This document shows, piece after piece, positions 13,974 through 26,300 of a stretch of 64,000 nucleotides of DNA. The position numbers and the translations under genes were made by a program. Origin of the DNA: Eumeta japonica (lineage: Eukaryota > Arthropoda > Insecta > Lepidoptera > Psychidae); NCBI GenBank assembly GCA_005406025.1, contig BGZK01000092.1, positions 558,001 through 622,000 on the forward strand. The letters run 5' to 3'. The notes under the pieces are model-generated. The model did not search any database and was not told the DNA's origin. It saw nothing but the letters and a program-made list of their open reading frames with translations. The stretch's first letter is position 1. The number at the start of each line of letters is the position of its first letter.

Positions 13974-14259
13974 ATTTCCGTGAATTAACACTGCACGCAA
14001 TACAATACCAGGAACTATTAATTTAATATTATTTGATCTACAGAGACAATATGGACAATGTGAACTTAGAAAATTATAGGCAGATATCATTTTCGTTATA
14101 TAACTATCTATAAAAGTGGTATTGTTTCTATGCTTTCTTTATATTTGTAACAGTGTGCTATGTTTATTGTCGTCCGCCCACATCACATCGCGCCGAGCCG
14201 CTACAGCAGCTCGTTCTTCGGACAGCAATGGCGATGCTCATGTTCTGTGTCTGTCGCAG

Positions 14260-14300
14260 GGATGGTGTGAGGCGCGCGTGCGCGGGGTGCGGCGCGGGAC
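14260..14300 (+). promoter_or_regulatory. dgo: dgo 5' UTR end with a two-codon upstream ORF
   Basis: A pyrimidine-rich tract ending in cag at 14259 looks like a splice acceptor, so this exon probably starts at 14260. The leader holds ATG GTG TGA at 14262-14270, in frame with the main ATG at 14301. The TGA closes the frame upstream and so fixes 14301 as the first usable start. It also forms a minimal Met-Val-stop upstream ORF. The upstream non-coding exon was not found. It is also possible that transcription begins nearby and no splice occurs here. Confidence 0.55.
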
Positions 14301-14399
14301 ATGGCGGCCGCGCCGCTGCTGGAGGCGGCGGCGCGCGGGGACGCGCCGCTCCTCGCCGCGCTGCTGGCCCGCGGCGCCGACCCCAACGCCGTCGACGAG
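14301..14399 (+). CDS. dgo: dgo coding exon 1 (ankyrin repeat 1)
   Basis: Thirty-three codons starting MAAAPLLEAAARGD and ending RGADPNAVDE, followed by the donor gtacca at 14400. The peptide is the second half of an ankyrin repeat (LLEAAARGD, then LLARGADPN), which corresponds to the capping first repeat of ANKRD6. The start context gggacATGG is favourable, and an in-frame stop lies 31 bases upstream. The exon is almost entirely G+C. Overlapping open frames on both strands here are GC-driven shadows. Confidence 0.85.
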
Positions 14400-17300
14400 G
14401 TACCACTACCGCGTACTCTCAGTTAATTCATGCTATAAACGTATACCATTCACACATGTCCACCGGAACACAAATTAAGTACCCCTAACTCAAAGTTTCT
14501 AAAATAAAACATGGTCTTTAGGGACGTACCTTCTTATAATTGACAAAGTTAAAGGCTAACAGCGATTTCCAAACTAATTTTGTTAATTTTTTACATAATT
14601 TAACATAAGGTAAAAATTTTCAAGCCTATTTAAATTTAACAAAACGTTCAATATTTATATGATTTTCTTTATATAAGTATATAAACGTAACTATAATGTA
14701 TGACAGACTTAGTCTCATACGCCGCCAGAAGGTCTGCGCGTTGTGGTATTCGACGGTGAGCGGTGGTCACGACGTGTTTACGTACTGTAGGCTCGTTTGT
14801 AAACGATAACACTAGTACATTATGAAATTTATTAACCTTGAACAAAATTTATAAACCATTTAACTAAACCCCGTTAAATAAAAATGTTAATATATTTTTA
14901 GGATTCCGTAGGCAAAGGCAAAAAAAAACAAATCAATTTTAAAATTTATTTATTTCGTAGATAATGGAATTATATTTGAAATACTTAATTAATACATCCC
15001 TTTCAACATTAACATTAACACCCATTGCAAATGCTGATTCACCTTGAGAGGAGTGGGCAAGAAACTTAAATTTTGCTGATGGATATAGAATATTGAATGA
15101 TGAATAAAATTCAAGACAACACTTAGAAATAACATAAAACTTCCTGATAGACGTGCAGTTCAATCCCATGAGCTTTTTTCATCGACATATAAACACGATA
15201 CGAGAGCCCTTGCCACATAACTTTTTTTAACGAAAAGTTTGAATTACTAAAATAGCTAATTTTGAATTTCAGCTGAGGTCTTACGTAGGTCAATCTGAAT
15301 GTCTTTAAATCAAATAGAAAGAAGAAAGCCAAAACAAGAAACCAAAACATGTACGTACAAATTCACACGAGCGCACAAACACACGCACATGCATCATAAA
15401 CGCTCGCTTTATGCGCATATACAACGTATATGCTGTATATGTAATAATGTGAAAGTCCTTGAAAAATCAAAAACTGGTTCAATACGAATCGAAGGACGTT
15501 GACAACCGTTGACGATAGTTCGGCGACAATGACGGGACGAACAGGTTAATGTGGTCTCCGAGGCGTGGAGCAGGTGGTCTCGCCTGTGACCGGGGATCGA
15601 TTCGAAAGCACTGGCCACTCCGACGCCAGCACTCGATATGGCATTAAATGGCAAGTGTTGTGTAACGATAATAGGTATCGTGGTACCAAGTCTGATTGTA
15701 CCATGCACCATCGGTCGCATTAATCGCGCGTCAACTCACATTTTGGCGCGAGAGTGTCTGTTACGTGCCGTTGACTAATTGCCACTGGACGGACCGTTCG
15801 TGGTGCGCTGTGAAATCGGCCCTGACTAAGATAATTAAATGGCAAATGTCAATATAAACATAGTTTTATTCGCACGGACAGCAGAACTTCATTGACGTGA
15901 TAATACGCGCCACCCAAAAATAAGTATTTATTGAAATTGTAATTTTGCGCCGATTTCTTCTCCTACTTACATCCGATAATGTAATCTTATAGGTTCGGTA
16001 AAGATTGTTTACTAAAAATCGCTTTGAGAAGCGAAATGGATCATATCGGGAGAAACAAAAATACTTGGTCTACTTCTATCGTTACTGTCACTGATCATTG
16101 ACTAACATTTTGTTGAAAATATTAACGATATGTCTATCCTATACTCATTAACAGCAATATACACCCATAACAAAAAAAAAAACAAAATGTACAGAAATCA
16201 TTACTTGCTTATTGACATTTTAGTTAATAGACCGTATTTTGTTCTCTTTGGTCATTTACGTTACCGGCTTTTTAATAGCAGGCCGACGTTGTATTAAACT
16301 CTTCGCAGGTAGCAGGTAGCATTACACTTCGGCCGATCGATTTAATCGAATCATCTATTATTTCTTCCATCTATTATCTGTGCACATCCCTCTCTATCGC
16401 TTTCGAGTGCCTGCCCATTTGTTCGGCTCCGACTGCGGCGTCGATAAATAATCGATAATTCAATTAACATGGCTCGGGGCGCGCTCCACGTCGATACATC
16501 ATCCGAGTCGATGCAGTAATCGGGGGACAAAAAGCTCGTGACACCTCTCGGACCATTCGGAGATTGGTCTTGGCCGAGCTTTTTACTTTCATTCGTTAAC
16601 GAATTCGAAGCTTCGAAATCGCTTCTTATGTGTCTTCGATATTTACACACTTAAGCAAAGAAAAAAAGGAAAAATACGTAAGTAATTTAATTCAAAAACA
16701 TTTTAAAACCGTGTTAATATTACTTAATAAATCTGCTAAACGTTATTGGTTCAATGGTTTAGAATTAATTCGCTTACTTATTTGATAGATTACTAAGAAA
16801 AGACTCCGTTTCAAATAAAATGTAGATCGGCAATGAAGTACATCTTTTAGAAAACAATTGTTAGTACACATGTCTCTCCACAGCACAGAAACCTCTAAGA
16901 CTACGAATATCAGGATTGTTTTTAGGGTTTCGTAGTCAACAAGGAACCCTTACAATTTCGTATTGTCCGTCCGTCCATCCGTCTGTCTGTTCGTCCGTGG
17001 CTTAGCTCAAACACTTCAAGTGCTAGAAAGCTGTAATTTTGCATGGTTATACATATATCCCACCGACAAAATGTTTTTTCGGATATCTCTACATATAAAG
17101 TGTTACTGATTTTTTTTCTCGTCTATTCCGTAGTGTGAGATTTTGTAAGATAGCTCGTTGGAAAACATTTTAGGTTTATGAAAACTATTTTTCCGTTTGA
17201 GGGAGCCGTTTTCTAAATATTATACTTTCAAATGCAAATTTTTCTTAGAGTCAATTGTTGTCATCGTCGTCCCTGCCAGTTTAATGGTTATTTTTGGATG

Positions 17301-20300
17301 TAAAAGAAAATCCAGTGTAGTAGTACTTACATCGAAGTTAAAAGGGAAACTATCACAGTTAAGTAGATTTTACAAATTAACGAGTAATAGTCGACCAACT
17401 TATAAATTGTACTTGAAGAAGTGAACTGCAAAATTTCATACAAATTCCTTTGAAAATTACTTAGCCAACGTTAGTGGTTGTCTAAAATAGTTGGTAATTA
17501 TAAGTTTATGGATCACGAAAACTATGGAAATATAAAATGGTCATTAATCACTACCGGCCGTCTCATGTGGGTCCGGCTTTAACATTATTAGCCGTCAAAC
17601 CGTGAAACTGATTAATAGGTTCGTAGTATCAAATAAAAAAACCCTTCTTAGTCTGCATACTGGAAGGGCAACTACGGAACTCTACGCTGCACGTGGCCCG
17701 AGACGTTCCTGGCCAGCTATGGAAGTACGATGACGCCAGTTCACTCTGTACCCCTAACATACGACAGCTGTCAAATTGGCATGACAAATACCATAAACTA
17801 TTGAAAATATGTATCTATACACAAGTCGATAGCAACAATTGAACATTTGCTAACACTATCGTTAAGGTTGCTATTGTTCATTACTTCATAAATGCAATTT
17901 CTGTCTATAAATTATAACTACATAATTCGTTTATTTCATGAGAAATAATACGATTTTGGGAACTCCAATACTGTCATCTGCAATCACCATTATATAAATT
18001 GGCGTCACCGCTTTTTTTTCGATCGAGCGTACTGTCGCTCGAAGGCCGACATCTGCCGGCGGTCGCGGCCGGCGCGTCTGGGCGCGCGGCGCACGCACGG
18101 CCGCGTTCCGTTCGTATTTTTTACCGGCGACGGTAACGGCCGGCGGACGCGACAAACGGCGCCCGGCCGCGGCCGTCGGCAACGGAGTTTGGACGAAATC
18201 GAGAACTCGAATTTGAACGCGACGTTCGTGCTGCGATCGCAGCTCCGGTCGACTTCTTTGGCCTGCGCGGATTTGCGGTAAGGTAACAAACGCTGCGTCC
18301 GTCAATGCTGACGGTATAAAATAATTTTACGGCGTTGGTTTTGGTGGTTTGTGATGTGTTACGGTTTGTCGATTGCCTGGCGCTAGTCGGATATGTTGTA
18401 AGAGTATTTGAATAATAAAATTAAAAATAAAGTCGGATTTGCCCCTTTCAATTTCTTTGTTTACATAACTTTTATGTTCTCCTTTTATTTATTAGATTTT
18501 ACATAAAACTATTAGGTATACATTTCCCATTAAGGGCATATACTAGTATTTCGACTAGCATACAATATGACTACTTTCGCATTAATGTTAGCCATTCGTG
18601 AATTTCATGTGCATCTATTTGTAGTGTTAGTATTATGAATCAATGCTCATAACAAAGCAGTATTTAAATTTGTCGGTGTCGGTGTAAAATCTACGTACTT
18701 ATTTGCGCATGCCTTTTCAGATGGATTTTGTGCTTAAATTAACGAGTTTCAACTCAAAAAATCATTTAAAGCGAACGGTTTGATCGCGTGTAATTTCATT
18801 TGTTACTTACATCAAGTTATTGATATAAATATGCATTCTTAATTTAAAAACTCTTGAAATGCTTATAAGAAGAAAACCTTATCTAAAACGCTAATTCCTA
18901 TTGCCACAGGAAGCAAACAGTAACCGTTTACAAGCTCCCGCTATTCTAAATCCCCGCGGGCCCGTATTTAAATTCCCCGATGGCTGCGATGCATCAAAGG
19001 ATAAGCTATAACGAATTAACGACTGCACCGCAATTAATTATTCAGTATCGTAGATTAAAATCTCGTGTCGCCTAGGCGCAACCGAAACTCTCCCGAGCGA
19101 GGCGGGATCATTAAAAAACTAGTTCGTGGGACCGGTCGGCGCGGGCGCAGGCGCGGGCGTCTCGTTAGTTTGTTTTTCGATTCCCGCGTTACGCCGTCGA
19201 CGCGACGCGGCGGTGAACGCGCACAATGAGCCCGATTTGAAGCGGATACCATTACTTATAGTGAATGCGAAATAATTTATTATTTTAGGCATAGACAAAC
19301 CCGTTAACGCTATAGAAAAGGCGGATCTGCCACGTCCACGCTGAATAATTACAAATATAATAATAACTAAAATAATTTACATTCGTATGCAAAAGGAAAA
19401 AATTCGATTTTTTTTCTAGGATTTTCGTCTGTTCATCTACTAGTTGTAGGCACAATCACCTACTGAAGTTATTTTGATGAGATTCCGTATTTTATCTTAA
19501 GGTCTAGATGTAGATGTATTTTAATACAAAGAGATATACCTAATATCCTTCAATTTAGATTTAGAATTATTCACTGTGTGATAAGAAGACAAGACACTGT
19601 GTGACAAGAAGTTGAAAAAGATTTTTCAGCCAGGTTATGGAATGACACTTGCATCATTGCTCGATTTATGTTTTGTTGGTATATCATTGAAAAAAGGTTT
19701 TTTTTTAAGATACCTAACTAAAAATCAAGAGGTGGTGTCCTATCGGCCAGTGCGTTTCATTCGAAAGAAGTAATGAGTTCGATCCCGCATCGGTGACGAA
19801 CATAGATACCAACCCACAACCTGCGCTACACCATGAAATAAAGGATATGTAGAAGGCGTCTGTGCAGGCGCCGAGACGTATGTTACTGGCTGTGCTCCGC
19901 CTTTGTACCCGCGTTAATTTTGAATTACACATGTCTATTTCACACATTTTATTGGTGCATAACGGAGTGCATCTCACTAATCGTCCGTCATCCGAGTGTT
20001 GTGTAGAAAGCAAAAGAGCCAATCACTAAAAATATACCGATTTAACAGAAAACGTCTTCACTTTGATGGCCATATTACATTAAGAGCTTCTTCTTCCACC
20101 AGCTCCTTCTAAACTGACGTTCAAAACAAAAAGTCACTTTTAAAATAAAGTTTGCGTTCCACGTCCTCCTTTTAACGATTGTTAAGAAATGTAAACTAGT
20201 TAAAAGGAAAACCTGGAATACTAATTTAATTTTAAACTCACATTTCACAAACGACATTTTTAAAATATAATTTAAAAAGGAGATGGCGGAAGACACTTTA

Positions 20301-23300
20301 AAAATAAGGAACAAAAAAAAAGTTATACGGCTTGCTTGTTGAGGACGATAAACGAGCCGCATAACGTCAAAAAAAGTTTTCAAACCAAACTGCCAGTTCC
20401 TCAGATTAGTGCGTTAAAACATACAAACTTTTCATCTATTTTATATCGTACTTAAATTTCATTTTAGTCGGACGAATTGTTGGATGTAGCATAAATAAGA
20501 CACCACATGGCCTAATGTAAGAAATAATACGAACATTTCGATAGCTTTTTAATCAGCGAAATTGACTGTTACAGAAAATTTTACATTTGTTGATGATATA
20601 TGAAAATCGACTAGATGTGATAAAAAAGTGAAATAAGTTAAAACTGATCAAAACACTGCACACTATAGGACATTCGATGTTAGTAGTCTCTTTTAAAACG
20701 AAGTTCGATATATACTCATCGTTACAGGCGACTAGTGTCCTGTCTCATTAGCATACTATATTAATCTCAAAGTTATTTTTATAGTTTGATGGCAAAAAAA
20801 TAAATAAAAAAGGAATGAGAAAGAACACAAAAATATAGTTGACCAACCTGTTTCTAAGTAAGCTATGCCTCGTCACCATAATTATGGTATGGAGGCATGT
20901 ATCATAAACAGCATTGTGCTGTCTTTATCACAATACGACAACTCCACCTAACTGTCAAATGCGAGGTGTTTGATTGGCTAGTTGTATTCGTATAATTTCG
21001 CTATTTAGTTACTCTATGAAGTAACTACATTTTCTATAATTTATTCGTTGTCTCTGACTCGGTAATTTTGTTTTGTCCATATTGTTTCGTCAATACAACG
21101 CAGCCCCGGATCTATGGAGGGGCAAGCCGGGGCCTATGCCCCGGGCGGCACGTTCAGAGGGCGGCCAAATTCACAGTTTACATATAATAAATAATAGTAC
21201 AAGTACAGAAATTTCATGGCCATATCAACTCGACCGATACCCAGAGCGCGGAGTGAGACGTACTGCACGAATATTTATTATACGCGAGGCGCGTAGGCAT
21301 AGTTCAAAATAGGCCCCGCTCGCCCGCAGGAATCGCAGGTCGCGGTAGCGTGCGTCTGGTCACCGTGCGTGCGAAAGTGATGAAACTATATTCGAAAACT
21401 CCCTCGTCGATCTCTTTCCACGACAGTGTTTTGTTTTAAACATGTGTGTTGTTTATTTATGTTTACTATTTAGTCCAATGGAATCTCAATAACTCGAACC
21501 TTGTTAAGTCGAAATCCTCAGTAAGTCGAAAAAAATTGCCATTTCCTTCCGATGAACCCCTAAATACGCGGTATCTCAAATTATTTAGACTTTGTAACTC
21601 GAACAAAATGTTATTTCCCTACGAAATATTGATAATACATATTTATACTCTATAACTCGAATTTCAAAAAGGAGTCTCCGTAAGTCGTAGTTGGTAAAAT
21701 ATAATGACGTCTTACTTGGAATTCCCCGAAATAATAGCAATAAGTTCCAAAATGAATGTTCGGGTTCGGGGCTTATAATCTATTGCTTTTGTCTTGTACA
21801 CGTGCAATGAATGAATGCATTCATGAAACTTTCTAAATAACACAGCTGTGAACGTTATGTTTGTTCCTTGTCGACACAGTCATATGTATCTCGAAGTTCT
21901 TGTTAAGTCGAAAACTCGTTAACTTGAATTTTTTTGCATTTCCCTTGACATTCAGGTTATTAAGATTCCACCGTGCTTATCGATCAACCGAAGGTACCAT
22001 ACTGATTGTATTAGTGTCGCATCAATAAATCTATCACAGCTCATCGATCGCTTTTCTAGGTAAGTATTTTATTATAACGATCTTATGCTTTTTAAGTTAC
22101 TATATATATTTTTTAAATTCAATTTAATACGTTCAATCACTTACGTCGTCAATTTGTCATTATTCAAACTTACTTAAAATTTTCACGTCGTCGTGTGTGT
22201 CATGTTTTGTTTATTACACGATGGCAGCCATCGCATGACTGAGAAGTACAACAGCCTTTTTATTCCAGCTATTAGTTCAATGCAATGCGGCAGTTTAAAA
22301 CGAATAAGCAGCTGTAACCGTGCTACAAATGGCACCTGTAGGTTGCCTTTCAGCGCGCAGGCTGACTGTGCCTCGCTTTATTTTGTTGCATGGCAAACCT
22401 CTGTGCCCCATGTCGCAGTACTGGCCGCCAATAAAAACCTTTTAAAAAAGAATCGTCCACCTGCGTTCGATTTTCCTTGTGCGGCTTTTGTTTTTTAATG
22501 TTTTTTGATATGATAGAGCCGTGCGAATGTGCGCGGTTAAATACTGTTCTAATCACTCCTAAAAAAAAAACAAAAGCCGCGCGAGGAAAATCGAACGCGG
22601 GCCGACGATTCTTTTTTTAAAAGGTTTTTATTGGCGGCCAGTACTGCGACACGGAGCACAGAAGTTTGCTATGCTACAGTTTTTCACTTCATATTATTAC
22701 CTATAGAGACTTAACTATACATAGGTATAAGTAGTTAAAATAAATAGAGCAGGGAATGGCAAAGTGAGCCCCTTAAGGAAAATAATCATAATATCATTAT
22801 TATTACTTTTTGCGCGTTTACTTCTTTCGCGTTATTCGTCGTCGACGGCGCGTAGGTACCTATAACTCGCGCACACTTATCAATATCATTACTCCTCGCT
22901 CGTAAATTGTAGTGTTAGTGAAATTGTAGTCAGATCGTAACACCTACGATGCGTTGAGTTGAAAATTTAATTGTTCTATGCAATGATCTTGTTTCCCGGT
23001 CGATTTATTTACTAAAAATATTTATTAGATTGAAATGTTTTCAACAGGGAAATTGATTATTTTTATTTACAGGTTGTAATTATGAGTGCGCCAAGAAACA
23101 AGCTATCGGTGGCGGAATACAGGAAAAAGGCTAAATATAAGGTGTTACAGGGAAAACAATGTGTAGATAATATAAAAATTGGCTTCGCAGAGGGGTCACC
23201 CGTCAATATCTGCTGCAACTTCCGAAGTTGATGTTGAGTTAGAAGATGTTCTTGGCATTTTGCCCGTTCAAACGGATCAAGATTTTTCACAGTCTGATTT

Positions 23301-26300
23301 CACAGTGCAAACTTTACCATCTTTATCGATGTGCGAAGAGCAACATGAGCAACTCGAAAAACCAAAGCCAGAATACGAAGGATCTAAATCCTCGCATTCA
23401 GATTCGGATGAACTGCAAAAAACCGAATTTGATTTGACGGACCCAGGCAATTGGCCAGGGCGGAAAAAATGACTGACCAACAACGGTCTTTCTTTAGCAA
23501 TCAGGCTGTATTATTAGCAGAAAATCACCCCGAGAACATTGAATTTAGATCTACTGAACGCAATGGCAGACATTTAACATCTTCTATGTGGTACAGGACG
23601 TTGGCTAATTGCGAAAGGGTTAAAAGATCTTGGCTTATATTTTCTAAGACAAAAAATGCAATTTTTTGTGCGTGCTGCAAGATTTACCAGAAACCATCTT
23701 CTACCACCATATCTGCATTGTGTTCTACAGGTATTAATTGGAAAAAAGTTTCAGAGAGATTAACCGAACACGTGGCAACTCAAATGCACAAAGAGTATGA
23801 TCAAGTGGTAAACAAGGGTACAACAAATGTAATCATGCTAGGGTGTTGATCAAGACATTGAGAGAGTAATTCATTCAGAGAAAGAAAAATGGAGACAGAT
23901 CCTGCGCATTATTATGGATGCTGTATTGTATCTATCCACAAACTGCCTTTCTTTTCGCAGGTCCCACGAAACTCCTAGCGATCTCATCACACAATATCCT
24001 CAGCCTAGTCAAGGTAACTTCTTGAACTTAATGTTCCTGCTCGCCAAACATAATTCAGCTCTTAAGTTTCAATTAGAACACTTAAAAAAGGGACAAGTAT
24101 CATATCTATCCAAGACAATACAGAATGAAATAATTGACATAATGGCAAAAACAGTTAAAAATAGCATTTTAAATGACATCAAAGAAGCCAAATACTACAC
24201 AATAATGTTCGACTGCACTCCAGATGTATCCCATACAGAACAAATGAGCCAGGTAATTTGATATGTAAAAAGAACTGACGATGTGTGTGAAATAAAAGAA
24301 AGTTTCATTGATTTCATAGAAGTTGCTGGAAAGACAGGAGAGAACATTTGTCAACAGATTTTAGAAAAATTGGCAGTTGATGATTTAAATATTGGACAAT
24401 GTCGTGGCCAATCTTATGATAATGGGTCCAATATGGCCAGCATCCATAAAGGAGTACAAGCCAGGATTGCAGAAAGGAATGAGCTGGCCGAGTTCGTACC
24501 GTGCTTGGCTCACTCTTAAATCTTGTAGGTGTTCATTCTGCCTCATCATGCCAGGAAGCTATTAACCTATTTGGACTGATTCAAAAAGTATATTGCTTTT
24601 TTGTTGGCTCCGCTACTAGGTGGGACATTATGAAAAAATACGTTAAAACAAATTTAAAAGCAAGTAGTCAGACGAGATGGTCGGCGAAACATGTTGCTGT
24701 GAATGCCTTATTAAATAATTTACCAGAAATAGCGGAAGCCTTAGAAGAAGTTAAGCAAACTTCTCGTGCTCCAGAAGCTAAGTGCGAGGCAGGTCATCTC
24801 TTAACTGCTATAAAGGATTTTAAATTTATTCTTAATTTAACTATTTGGGCCAATATTCTCCGCGAAATCAATCGAGGGAATATAGAAATTCAGAAAGAAG
24901 ATATTATCTTTTCCCGTTCCGTCGCACTAATGGATGGTCTGCTCAAAACTTTGCAAAAAATGAGACAAAATCCAATGGAACATTGGATAAAAGAGGCTGG
25001 AGAAATTGCTGAAAAAAGTAGTGTTGACCCTATTTTGCAAAAAAAACGAATTTCGAAACGTAAAAAACATTTCGATGAAATGTGTCAAGATGAATTACAA
25101 ACACTCCAACCTGTTCAACTATTTTCTAAAGAAATAATGATGGTATTTGATCGAATCATATCAGAAATTAAAAAGAGGTTTGATTGTGCTACCATGCTAA
25201 ATTTGAATTTTGCTTTTCTTAATGGTACTAATATTTTGAAAATGTCAATTGAAGAACTGCAAAAGTATGGAGCAGATCTGGCTCGAAAATACGAACGAGA
25301 TTTAAGCGCCGTTGAATTCTGCCAGGAACTTTACGTTTTTAAAGAGCAAGCTCCGCTTTTATTTGGTGATATAGGCATAAAGGTGAAAAAGGCTAACGGT
25401 TTCTATCTATTGCAACAGATCTATGAGCATGATTTACAGGATGCTTTTCCTAATATTTGTATTGCCCTGCGAATTTACTCTACGCTTCCTACTACATCCG
25501 CAAGCTATGAGCAAAGTTTTAGCAAACTCAAACTAATAAAAAATTATTTGCGATCTTCTATGAGCCAGGAACGCTTATAGAGTCTTGCAATCTTAGCGAT
25601 AGAAAATCGAATTGCACACGAGTTAAATTATGACAAGGCCATAGATTTATTTGCTGAACAAAAAGCTCGAAGAGTAAAATTGTAATTTCATTTCACAAAT
25701 GCAATAATATATTTGATTTTATTATTATTATATATATTTTTATTTTAAATCCTGTCCTGTGTCTGTGTCTAAAATATATATCCTACACGTTTATGTCTAT
25801 ATATCTGTAAATAAATAGGTTTAACCCAGAAAGAACAACGATGGATGCATTATTTCCGGCCGGTTTATGTAGGCTATGTCCAAATGTCAATCAATTAGTG
25901 GACATCTGATAGCTGAAATTATATAGATGATAAAGGTAAAAATAAATATAAGTCGGCGGGGGCGGCATTTTTCAGTTTTTGCCCCGCCTAAAAATAATTG
26001 AAGATCCGGGGCTGATACAACGTTCATTTATATTTACAGAAATGCCTACATTTCACTACCTAAATTTACAGTGATGTAAAAATAACTGATAAATGACTAA
26101 GCGTTCGTGTTTTAAGCTTTCATATTTTTTTAGTCTAAGACAACCTGACAAATATTTTCCCGTTGGACATCAATTATTCTACCGCTGTAATCCCTGTTAT
26201 TAAACGCTAAATATTGCGTATACAAATGTGTAAACACTTTTTAATCGCTTTAATATTCTGTACGATTATCCTTGACAAGTATTTTTGAACAGAAATTGAA

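Larger units (their letters stand above)
21101..26014 (+). mobile_element. hAT transposon with intact ends and perfect 8-bp target duplication
   Basis: The left end cagccccggatct at 21,101 and the right end agatccggggctg finishing at 26,014 are exact 13-bp inverted repeats. Both sides are flanked by the same 8 bases, atacaacg (21,093-21,100 and 26,015-26,022). That is the target-site length of the hAT superfamily. Inside the ends lie GC-rich subterminal stretches (ggggcggc/gccccgcc-type wording). The body carries a broken transposase gene and two nested repeats. The element sits in dgo intron 1 in the sense direction. Confidence 0.95.

Noticed and set aside
14116..14488. Several overlapping Arg/Ala-rich open frames around dgo exon 1
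   Set aside because: GC-rich sequence lacks stops in most frames. Only the frame from 14,301 gives an ankyrin repeat and fits the splice phases.
17931..18305. 94- and 124-codon minus-strand frames
   Set aside because: Arg/Pro/Ala-rich readings of a CpG island, with no family resemblance and no splice context.
22193..22498. 101-codon frame inside the hAT element
   Set aside because: It runs into the nested inverted repeat and has no transposase or other domain wording.
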